Source: SHAN690 sp038131955 (GTDB lineage: Bacteria > Bacteroidota > Bacteroidia > Flavobacteriales_G > Salibacteraceae). Taken from it: a stretch of 64,000 nucleotides of DNA. Positions 25,937-32,808 of this stretch are shown here, one piece after another. Location: positions 62,001-126,000 of the forward strand of contig JAYPQK010000010.1 of NCBI GenBank assembly GCA_038131955.1, in the 5' to 3' direction. The position numbers were made by a program, and so were the translations under genes. Position 1 is the stretch's first letter. Each line of letters begins with the position of its first letter. The notes beneath the pieces were generated by a model. It ran no database searches, was not told the origin of the DNA, and saw only the letters and a list, made by a program, of their open reading frames with translations.

Positions 25937-26677
25937 ATGAATGATATCAAGAAATTTGTTTTCCCAGCAGTTGTAACCGGTGGTGGCGTGTTCATGATTA
26001 TTTACGCCAGTTTTACTGAACAGAATGCCGCATTCGTCTTAGGTGCATTTGCGGTTCTAATCGCTGGAGCAATAAGTCTTGTCGCAGCGCTTTCCAATCT
26101 CACCCAACAAGTACGTCTCATTTTAAGTGTGGTATTAGGGCTGCTTATTGCAGTATTTGCATTTATGGATTACAATTCGATCAAGGTTCCGATCGAATTC
26201 CAAGCGGAGAAAGAGCGTCGATATGCTCACGTGGTGCAACGACTAAAGGATATTCGTACTGCCCAGCTCGCACACAAGGCGATCTATCAGAGATATCTTG
26301 GCAACACCGATTCATTAGTTGCTTTCGTTAAGAACGATTCCATTCCTTTCATCAAAGCGATCGGTGAAGTTCCTGATACGCTTACCGAGGAAGAAGCTAT
26401 CCGCCGAGGATTGGTCTCACGAGATACCAACTACGTGTCCGTGAAAGACAGCCTTTTCGGAAATACTGAGGATCGAATTCACTCATTCCTTCCTGACTCA
26501 TTTGTGATCGTACCCTTCTCAGGTGGTACTCCATTTAAATTGGAAGCAGGCATGATCGAACGCTCTGGCGTTGATGTAGCTGTTTTCCAAGCAACTGACC
26601 CCGTTCCTTTCGATTCTCGTGACCCTATGCAAGTAGGCTCCATGACCGATCCGAAGACGAACGGTAACTGGGAATGA
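25937..26677 (+). CDS. Conserved hypothetical membrane protein
   Basis: 246 residues from ATG 25937 (MNDIKKFVFPAVVTGGG); the frame extends upstream into the -7 promoter box, so the earlier ATG at 25862 is rejected. Three hydrophobic segments occur in the first 85 residues (FPAVVTGGGVFMIIYA, FVLGAFAVLIAGAISLVAAL, LILSVVLGLLIAVFAFM); the rest is a soluble region with a helix at YAHVVQRLKDIRTAQLAHKAIYQ and a C-terminal strand-rich part. I do not recognise the family. It heads the cluster DUF3822-rsmD-coaD-thioredoxin-fold gene, with three bases to the next start. Confidence 0.75.
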   Translation: MNDIKKFVFPAVVTGGGVFMIIYASFTEQNAAFVLGAFAVLIAGAISLVAALSNLTQQVRLILSVVLGLLIAVFAFMDYNSIKVPIEFQAEKERRYAHVVQRLKDIRTAQLAHKAIYQRYLGNTDSLVAFVKNDSIPFIKAIGEVPDTLTEEEAIRRGLVSRDTNYVSVKDSLFGNTEDRIHSFLPDSFVIVPFSGGTPFKLEAGMIERSGVDVAVFQATDPVPFDSRDPMQVGSMTDPKTNGNWE

Positions 26678-26680
26678 TCC

Positions 26681-27526
26681 GTGGAAGGTTCAAAAGGAAC
26701 CGAGGAGTTTTTCGACCTCACATTCTCTGAGGAACCCGCCTCGTATTACCATCTGTTGGTCGCCATCGATCAACATTGGTTACATGCGGCCTGGTACCAC
26801 TCTACTAAAAACCTGATCACAGGCTATGCTCGCTACCCATTTCGAGGAAGCTTGCAGTCATTGCTAAAAGAGCACCCCTACTTGGCTTCAGAGTTCAAGG
26901 AGGTGATCGTCACGATACAAGCGGAGAATTATCTGGTCTACCCTAAGCACGTCCTGGACGGCTCAAACCCGAACATCTTCAGACTGACCAACACCTTCGA
27001 AGAAGATTCACAGAGCCTGCTAACAGAAGAACTGGTGAGCCTTCAGGCGTCCATTTCTTTTACTGCCCCGACCGACTTGGTCAACGAGATCTACACGCAC
27101 TTCAAGCATGTGAGGATCCTCTCACACGTGCACCCAAGAATTGAACAGGAGTACAACACGGTTCGCTCATCACAACGCAATAGACCGATTTTTTCAGCTC
27201 ATATCTGGAACGACCAGATCGATCTAAGAGCATATAAGGAAGGCAAGATCTATTTGGCAAACAGCTACTTCCAGAGCGGAAAGGAAGATGTGGCCTACTA
27301 CGTCCTCTACGCATGTGAATTGCTTGAGATCGACCCGGAAGAAGCTAAATTGGTCTTCAGTGGTGATATTGAGATGGGCGATCCTACATGGGAATTGCTC
27401 TCGAAATATTGGAAAGAAATGGAGATCGTCGCGCCATTGGAGAATATCTCCATAAGTGATAAGTTGAGGGAGATCTCGCACCCGAGGTATGACTACCTAA
27501 CCCACTCTTTGTTGTGCGTATCGTAA
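26681..27526 (+). CDS. DUF3822 family protein
   Basis: 281 residues starting at GTG 26681, three bases after the previous stop. Sequence features (SYYHLLVAIDQHWLHAAWY, NLITGYARYPF, NRPIFSAHIWNDQIDLRAYKEGKIYLANSY) and its place directly upstream of rsmD and coaD match the Bacteroidota family DUF3822. The internal pattern IDLRAYKEGKIYLAN-F-Y--EDVAYYVLY recalls the second half of actin-fold ATPases, but I cannot see a complete nucleotide site. No signal peptide. The last 13 bases overlap the start of rsmD. Function unknown; the stable neighbourhood suggests translational coupling to RsmD. Confidence 0.8.
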   Translation: MEGSKGTEEFFDLTFSEEPASYYHLLVAIDQHWLHAAWYHSTKNLITGYARYPFRGSLQSLLKEHPYLASEFKEVIVTIQAENYLVYPKHVLDGSNPNIFRLTNTFEEDSQSLLTEELVSLQASISFTAPTDLVNEIYTHFKHVRILSHVHPRIEQEYNTVRSSQRNRPIFSAHIWNDQIDLRAYKEGKIYLANSYFQSGKEDVAYYVLYACELLEIDPEEAKLVFSGDIEMGDPTWELLSKYWKEMEIVAPLENISISDKLREISHPRYDYLTHSLLCVS

Positions 27527-28053
27527 GTGGTTCATTAAGGGGACGTCGGATCATGGCCCCTCAAAACTTACCCGCCAGACCTAGCACCGATTACGCGAAA
27601 GAATCGCTGTTCAACATCCTGCAACATGAGATTCAATGGCCCTCGACAAAAATGATCGACCTGTTCGCCGGGATAGGATCTATCTCGCTCGAAGCTCTTT
27701 CCAGAGGAGCGTCTTATGTGTGGTCTGTAGATCAGCATCCCGGAACCATCAAGTGGCTCCAACGCATCACCCATGACCTGAAGGTAGACGACCGATCCAG
27801 TATAGTCAGAGGTGATGCACTTCGATTCATCCAATCATTCCGAGAATCAGTCGACTTGATCTTTGCGGATCCGCCATACGACTATGCTGACTATGACTCG
27901 CTGATCGAATCTGTGTTGACTCACGACTCCTTCAACGATAGTTTGTTCGTACTTGAACACAGAAAGACGATGAGTTTCCAAGAACATCCGAACTTTGTTG
28001 ATGAACGAACGTACGGTGAAGCACGCTTTACGTTCCTAAGAAACGAGCCATGA
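27514..28053 (+). CDS. rsmD: 16S rRNA (guanine966-N2)-methyltransferase
   Basis: 179 residues, GTG start at 27514 (M-RIVSGSLRGRRI), which is the family N-terminus and overlaps DUF3822 by 13 bases. SAM-binding motif DLFAGIGSISLEALSRGA is at residues 49-66 and the catalytic motif IV is FADPPYDYADY near residue 116. RsmD methylates G966 of 16S rRNA in the assembled 30S subunit. Its TGA overlaps the coaD ATG by four bases (ATGA). The rsmD-coaD pair is conserved across many bacteria. Confidence 0.95.
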   Translation: MRIVSGSLRGRRIMAPQNLPARPSTDYAKESLFNILQHEIQWPSTKMIDLFAGIGSISLEALSRGASYVWSVDQHPGTIKWLQRITHDLKVDDRSSIVRGDALRFIQSFRESVDLIFADPPYDYADYDSLIESVLTHDSFNDSLFVLEHRKTMSFQEHPNFVDERTYGEARFTFLRNEP

Positions 28054-28511
28054 GAACTGCCGTCTTTCCCGGTTCTTTTGATCCCTTCACGAAAGGGCAC
28101 GAGGACATTGTACGTAAGTCGCTTGACCTCTTCGACCAGGTCATCGTTGCCATTGGTGTCAATTCAACCAAGCGCTATCTCTTTGACCTAGAGAAACGAC
28201 AGCGATGGATCGAAACCGTATTCTCGCAAGACCAAAGAGTTAAGGTGGTAACCTTCGAAGGTTTGACGGTTGATCTCTGCAAGAAGGAGGGTGCCCAATT
28301 CATTCTTCGCGGATTGAGAAATCCCGCTGACTTTCAGTATGAGAGCAACATTGCACATATGAACGCAGGCCTTAATAAGGATATTCAGACCGTCTTTTTA
28401 CTGTGTGATCCATCCTTGGCGGCAATAAATGCGAGTATTGTGCGTGAGATCTATAAGAACAAAGGAGACGTTTCTCCTTTCATTCCTGACGCGATCAACC
28501 TCTATGAGTAA
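28050..28511 (+). CDS. coaD: Phosphopantetheine adenylyltransferase
   Basis: 153 residues. Nucleotidyltransferase motif TKGHEDI (the HxGH-type T/HxGH site, here in FPGSFDPFTKGHEDIV) at residues 7-22 and the C-terminal NASIVREIYKNKGDVSPFIP, both characteristic of CoaD. It adenylates 4'-phosphopantetheine to dephospho-CoA, the penultimate step of coenzyme A synthesis. Translationally coupled to rsmD upstream (4-base overlap) and to the next gene downstream (8-base overlap ATGAGTAA). Confidence 0.97.
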   Translation: MRTAVFPGSFDPFTKGHEDIVRKSLDLFDQVIVAIGVNSTKRYLFDLEKRQRWIETVFSQDQRVKVVTFEGLTVDLCKKEGAQFILRGLRNPADFQYESNIAHMNAGLNKDIQTVFLLCDPSLAAINASIVREIYKNKGDVSPFIPDAINLYE

Positions 28512-29982
28512 AGTCCGAATTCTTCTGTCAGGAATTATCCTCCTGGTGTCGACGCAGGTTCTGGCGACCATGACGACCATTCAGGGGAATGCGTTCTATT
28601 ACCGGGGGAAGATGATCGAATTCCACCAGTACAACGACCTGTTCACTTTTAAGAGTTCGGTACTCTCTAAAATGCTGGTTCCCCAAGATGGAAGCTTCAA
28701 ATTCGAGCTTAACTTGGAAAAAGAGGGGCTCTATCTGATCAAGATCGGACGGGTGAATGCCCATGTTTTCATCCAACCGGGCGATCAATATACCCTGGTC
28801 CTACCCGAACCGATCACCGTGGATCGATATGACCCGGCTAAGGATGTCTTCATCCTACCAGAGATCTTTGAAGCGAAGGGAAAGCTCAACTACGACATTA
28901 CAGATCTGGAGAAGTCACTCAACCAGTTCGTGATCGACCATTCGAATTTTTATGGTCGGAGCGTCAGTCGCCTGTTGATCCCTCTTGCCGATTCCTTGAT
29001 CGATCTACTCAACGCAAAGTATGAGGATTATCCCGACCCCTACTTTCGAACTCACTTGCATTATCGCTTGGCTACGTTTGCCATTCAGACGAACCACGGA
29101 CGAAACAAAGTATTCGATGAGTATTTCGCCAATCGCGAGCCGGCCTATGATCACTTGAGCTTTGCCAATGCCTTCAGCTTGTTCTATGATGAGTACTTCG
29201 ACTACTTGAATCCGATCAGAGCGTATCGCTGGCAAGCCGATGCTGACACCGCCATCCAGCAAATGGACTACACGCGGATGATTCAAAGCATGCAGGTCGA
29301 CCCACATCTTCCAAACAAAACATGGAGAGAACTACTGGCGGTGACGCAACTCTATGAACTTGGAGCAGAACGAAAATACCCCTTGCCCAAGATCATGTAC
29401 ATGTTGGACAGCTTGCTGATACGTGCGGAAGACCAAACTTGCCGCGTCATTGCCGCTAATGCTCAAGAACTCTTGAATCGTTTGGCTCCGGGCACCATGG
29501 CTCCCGACTTCGAATTCACTGATCTCTTCGGAAATATCAGTCGCCTTTCCGAATTCCGTGGGCGCTATCTCTATATCCAATTCTTCGATGACTTCGACCC
29601 TGAAACATTGAAAGAGATGAGCCTAATTAAGGTACTTAAAGATGGCTACGGCAGTGACATTGCCATGTTCAGCATCTCTACCGAGGAAAACATCCAGAAA
29701 CTCAAGAAGATCTCGGATGAATATGACTTCGAATGGTTCTTCGCTAAAGCACTGACCCCAAGAGAGGTGATCGAGCAATACGACCTAAGGGCGTTTCCTG
29801 CGTATTACTACATCGATAAGGATCTGAAGTTCATCAAATCACCGGCATCCCCTCCAGGAGCCAAGATCGAAAAGTTATTTGCGAAGGCTTGGAACATGGA
29901 GCATCCGAATAAGGCACTCCATTTCAAACTACAACCCCCGGAGGTTGAACCGGAAGAGGTTCCCGTTCCTCCTAAGAATTAA
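28504..29982 (+). CDS. Exported thioredoxin-fold (TlpA/AhpC-like) protein without CxxC
   Basis: 492 residues from ATG 28504 (MSKVRILLSGIILLVSTQVLA), which gives a clean signal peptide; earlier ATGs lie inside coaD. Residues about 20-120 look like the DUF4369-type N-terminal domain (GNAFYYRGKMIEFHQYND), a long helical middle follows, and residues about 325-470 form a TlpA/peroxiredoxin-like fold starting GTMAPDFEFTDLFGN and containing FPAYYYIDKDLKFI. The usual CxxC after the first strand is replaced by QFFDDFDPE, so it cannot work as a thiol-disulfide reductase. Periplasmic. Its tail overlaps the convergent Nudix gene by 11 bases. Confidence 0.85.
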   Translation: MSKVRILLSGIILLVSTQVLATMTTIQGNAFYYRGKMIEFHQYNDLFTFKSSVLSKMLVPQDGSFKFELNLEKEGLYLIKIGRVNAHVFIQPGDQYTLVLPEPITVDRYDPAKDVFILPEIFEAKGKLNYDITDLEKSLNQFVIDHSNFYGRSVSRLLIPLADSLIDLLNAKYEDYPDPYFRTHLHYRLATFAIQTNHGRNKVFDEYFANREPAYDHLSFANAFSLFYDEYFDYLNPIRAYRWQADADTAIQQMDYTRMIQSMQVDPHLPNKTWRELLAVTQLYELGAERKYPLPKIMYMLDSLLIRAEDQTCRVIAANAQELLNRLAPGTMAPDFEFTDLFGNISRLSEFRGRYLYIQFFDDFDPETLKEMSLIKVLKDGYGSDIAMFSISTEENIQKLKKISDEYDFEWFFAKALTPREVIEQYDLRAFPAYYYIDKDLKFIKSPASPPGAKIEKLFAKAWNMEHPNKALHFKLQPPEVEPEEVPVPPKN

Positions 29983-30562
29983 AGTAATATAGCACTTCTC
30001 TAATGGACGGATAGGCCTGTTGCACTAGCTCGGGTTTGATCGGACGCTTCACCCATATAGCCTGTTCAATGTCCTCCTCATGCTGTGGTTTCAAATCCTG
30101 GTTCACCGTTCGCATACCAAACCAGACTGATTCCTTTAAGATCGACTTTCCCTTCTCCTCGTAGACATGGTAGGTCCGGAATGCATCTGTTGTGATCTTT
30201 AAATCGTTGACCCCGCATTCTTCTTCCACCTCGCGAACTGCACATTCCTCAATGGCCTCTCCCTTCTCCTCCTTTCCTTTTGGCAAGTCCCAGAACCCAC
30301 GTCGATGGATCATCAAAAGCTCACCCCCTTCATTCAAAACATAACCTCCACCAGCACGGATCAGCTTGAAATTCTGGCAGATCAACGAAAAAATTCGATC
30401 GGGGTCAGCTACCCTTAGAACGAGTTCACCTTGCTCCTGGCTACTGGGATCCAGAGCACGAAGAATGATCCCCAACACCTCTTTTTCATCTTCCGCAACT
30501 CCCTGATATGACTCGAGAATCACGACTCTCTCCTTGTTGAAAAACTTATACTTTTGACGCAT
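29972..30562 (-). CDS. Nudix hydrolase
   Basis: 196 residues. The Nudix box runs G-K-E-E-K-G-E-A-I-E-E-C-A-V-R-E-V-E-E-E-C-G-V near residues 115-137, matching GX5EX7REUXEEXGU, so it is expected to hydrolyse a nucleoside diphosphate linked to another group. The N-terminal 80 residues (MRQKYKFFNKERVVILES) are an added domain found in Bacteroidota relatives. Substrate not predictable. Its ATG (30562-30560) and the ATG of the divergent pyrE (30561-30563) share the same CATG, so each gene's regulatory DNA must lie within the other or in a few bases. Confidence 0.92.
   Translation of the reverse strand: MRQKYKFFNKERVVILESYQGVAEDEKEVLGIILRALDPSSQEQGELVLRVADPDRIFSLICQNFKLIRAGGGYVLNEGGELLMIHRRGFWDLPKGKEEKGEAIEECAVREVEEECGVNDLKITTDAFRTYHVYEEKGKSILKESVWFGMRTVNQDLKPQHEEDIEQAIWVKRPIKPELVQQAYPSIREVLYYFNS
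30549..30556 (+). promoter_or_regulatory. -7 promoter box TACTTTTG of pyrE
   Basis: Exact TAnnTTTG ending four bases before the pyrE ATG, inside the first codons of the Nudix gene. Transcription would start at or within a base or two of the ATG, giving a leaderless or nearly leaderless pyrE message. No TTG at the usual -33 distance was found. Confidence 0.6.
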
Positions 30563-31211
30563 GAACTACAGCTTCAATTCGGCACACAAGGTAGCAGAGT
30601 TTTTACTTCAAATCAAAGCGATCAGCCTCCGCCCGGAACAGCCTTACACATGGGCTTCAGGATGGAAATCCCCGATCTACTGCGACAATAGAAAGACGCT
30701 CTCCTACCCAAGGATCAGAACCTTTATCCGTCAAGAGATCGTTAAAACGATCGATGAAAATTTCGGTCGTCCTGACCTCATTGCCGGTGTTGCGACTGGT
30801 GGGATTCCTCAAGCCGCATTGGTAGCTCAAGAGTTCGGTCTTCCACTGGTGTACGTTCGTCCAAAAGCGAAGTCCCATGGTACACAAAGTCAGATCGAAG
30901 GCGTTTGGGAAAGTGGACAATCGGTGATCATCATTGAAGACTTGGTTTCTACCGGGAACTCGAGTCTAGTGGCTGTTGATGCGCTTCGTGAAGCCGGTTG
31001 TACCGTGAAGGGAATGATTGCGATTTTCTCTTATGGTTTCGACTTGGCGCGTAAGAACTTTCTCGAGCATAAATGTCCGCTTGTGACCTTGACCGACTAC
31101 CCTTCGGTTTTGGAAAAAGCTATCGAAAGTAACTACATCCAAGAAGACGATTTGGAATCACTCAATGAATGGAGAAAGAATCCGGCAGAGTGGAATCCTC
31201 AAACGACCTAG
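30561..31211 (+). CDS. pyrE: Orotate phosphoribosyltransferase
   Basis: 216 residues. PyrE joins orotate and PRPP to give OMP in de novo pyrimidine synthesis. The start MNYSFNSAHKVAEFLLQIKAISLRP and ASGWKSPIYCDNRKTLSYP are conserved, GVATGGIPQAALVA is the core, and the PRPP-binding motif is VIIIEDLVSTGNSS near residues 116-129. The first base of the start codon lies within the start codon of the divergent Nudix gene. The small SRPBCC-like gene follows four bases after the stop. Confidence 0.97.
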   Translation: MNYSFNSAHKVAEFLLQIKAISLRPEQPYTWASGWKSPIYCDNRKTLSYPRIRTFIRQEIVKTIDENFGRPDLIAGVATGGIPQAALVAQEFGLPLVYVRPKAKSHGTQSQIEGVWESGQSVIIIEDLVSTGNSSLVAVDALREAGCTVKGMIAIFSYGFDLARKNFLEHKCPLVTLTDYPSVLEKAIESNYIQEDDLESLNEWRKNPAEWNPQTT

Positions 31212-31215
31212 GATC

Positions 31216-31617
31216 ATGGCAGCATTCGACAGCGACTCGCACGAGGTAGCCACTTCATCAGAAACCCTTTCTTCTTTCCTTTCCTCTCCGGAGAATCTTT
31301 ACGAGATACTCCCTCAGGATCGTATAGAGAATTGGAAAGTAAATGGAGATCAGTGCTCATTCAAGATCAAAGGACTCGCAGAGATCTCGTTGCAGCTCGA
31401 GTCGTCCTCAGTAAATGAAGTGATCTATACTCCAACAAGCGACAAACCTTTCGCTTTTAAATTGATCATTAAGGCGCAAGGTGACGGGCCTTCTTCGCTC
31501 AGTGCTACGTTCGATGCCGATGTCAATAGCTTCATGTCCATGATGCTCAAGACACCGTTGACAAATTTCCTGAATTCCCTAGGCGTAGCCCTCACGAAGA
31601 AGTACGCCGGAGCTTGA
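31216..31617 (+). CDS. SRPBCC-like small protein
   Basis: 133 residues from ATG 31216 (MAAFDSDSHEVATSSETLSS); the earlier ATG at 31165 lies inside pyrE. The pattern - an N-terminal strand, a helix LSSFLSSPENLYEILP, then strands (WKVNGDQCSFKIKG, ISLQLESSS, PFAFKLIIKAQ, SLSATFDADV) and a long C-terminal helix - fits the START/SRPBCC ligand-binding fold used by polyketide cyclase-like and coenzyme Q-binding proteins. No signal peptide. It is co-directional with pyrE (4-base gap), and its last 26 bases overlap the convergent birA. Ligand unknown. Confidence 0.75.
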   Translation: MAAFDSDSHEVATSSETLSSFLSSPENLYEILPQDRIENWKVNGDQCSFKIKGLAEISLQLESSSVNEVIYTPTSDKPFAFKLIIKAQGDGPSSLSATFDADVNSFMSMMLKTPLTNFLNSLGVALTKKYAGA

Positions 31618-32323
31618 TCTCTCCGTTTAAAAACTTCATCTCTTCACCATCCTTGCTCAAGATCAGACGACCGTCAGACTCTACTCCCACGACCTCGGCT
31701 TCGAATAGATCATTCTGTCCTTGAAAGAGGATTTTCTTTCCCACACCAAAGAGCCGCTCTTTAAAGTCAAATTCTAATTGATCGGATTGCTGCATCTGAG
31801 TGACTCTAACCTTGATCGCCTCGATCAGTCGATGTAAAACTTCCTCTCGATCGATGATTCGGCCAAGTTCAAGCGCCATTGAAGTTCCTTCCCAATCAAA
31901 GTCGGAAAATGTCCGCTGGTTCACATTGAGTCCTATACCGACCACGCAAGTCTCCACTTGATCACCTTTCAATTGATTCTCGATCAACATTCCACATATC
32001 TTCCTCTCCTCTATGAGGATGTCATTCGGCCATTTTACATGAGCATGAATATGAAAATCGGCAAGAACATCACAGATAGCTACGCTCACTGCCATGGATA
32101 TCAAGTACTGCTGACTGACTGAGATGCGAGGACGTAGCACTATAGACGCCATAATGTTCAATCCAGGATCGCCTTCCCAGGATCTTCCGCGTTGTCCCTT
32201 GCCTGCAGTTTGATGATCAGTCGTGATAACAGTCCACTCCGGAATGTCAGATTGGCTCAATAACCGCGTGGTATAAGAATTGGTTGACTCAACCACCGAT
32301 AGATGGATTCTTTGACCGCTCAT
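31592..32323 (-). CDS. birA: Biotin--[acetyl-CoA-carboxylase] ligase
   Basis: 243 residues, without the N-terminal DNA-binding domain of E. coli BirA, so a ligase but not a repressor. The biotinyl-AMP site is GKGQRGRSWEGDPGLN near residues 42-57, followed by KWPNDILIEERKICGMLIEN, typical of the family. It attaches biotin to the carrier domain of acetyl-CoA carboxylase. It is divergent from rsfS with an 80-base gap, an arrangement frequent in Bacteroidota. Confidence 0.95.
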   Translation of the reverse strand: MSGQRIHLSVVESTNSYTTRLLSQSDIPEWTVITTDHQTAGKGQRGRSWEGDPGLNIMASIVLRPRISVSQQYLISMAVSVAICDVLADFHIHAHVKWPNDILIEERKICGMLIENQLKGDQVETCVVGIGLNVNQRTFSDFDWEGTSMALELGRIIDREEVLHRLIEAIKVRVTQMQQSDQLEFDFKERLFGVGKKILFQGQNDLFEAEVVGVESDGRLILSKDGEEMKFLNGEIKLRRTSS

Positions 32324-32375
32324 GTGTAAAATCGACAGGAAAGATAAGCGCTACAAAGGACGGTGAAGGAATCAT

Positions 32376-32383
32376 TAACTTTG
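32376..32383 (+). promoter_or_regulatory. -7 promoter box TAACTTTG of rsfS-ftsH unit
   Basis: Exact TAnnTTTG, 20 bases before the rsfS ATG at 32404, in the 80-base divergent region to birA. No clear -33 TTG. The short leader would be about 15 bases. Confidence 0.6.
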
Positions 32384-32403
32384 ATACTCGTTTGAGTAAG
32401 CCC

Positions 32404-32775
32404 ATGACAGACACAAATCGTGCTGCCACATCGGAAGATTTGGCAGATGCCATCATTGATGGTATCCGTGATAAAAAAGGACAGGAGATCGTTCGCGTCG
32501 ATCTCAGAGAAATGCATAACTCGATCTCCGATTATTTCGTGATCTGCCATGCGACCTCAGATCGTCAGGTTGACGCGATATCTGACTCCGTTGAAAAATG
32601 GGTTAGAGGACGTTTGGGCGATCGACCTAATACGATCGAGGGAAAACAGAATGCCGAATGGGTTCTTATGGATTACGTGGATGTTGTGGTCCATGTTTTC
32701 AAAGAGGAAGTGAGGAGATTATATGCCCTGGAAGACCTTTGGGCCGATGCTCCGATCGAACAAATTCAAGACTAA
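32404..32775 (+). CDS. rsfS: Ribosome silencing factor RsfS
   Basis: 123 residues from ATG 32404 (MTDTNRAATSEDLADAIIDGI); the upstream open codons include the promoter box. Core segments DYFVICHATSDRQVDAI, KQNAEWVLMDYVDVVVHVF and RRLYALEDLWADAP are diagnostic of the RsfS/YbeB/Iojap family, which binds uL14 on the 50S subunit and blocks joining when nutrients are scarce. First gene of rsfS-ftsH-DUF2007-cdsA-psd; the ftsH ATG is 33 bases after its stop. Confidence 0.96.
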   Translation: MTDTNRAATSEDLADAIIDGIRDKKGQEIVRVDLREMHNSISDYFVICHATSDRQVDAISDSVEKWVRGRLGDRPNTIEGKQNAEWVLMDYVDVVVHVFKEEVRRLYALEDLWADAPIEQIQD

Positions 32776-32808
32776 TTGATTATTAAGACATAAGTAGGAC
32801 GAAGAGAG

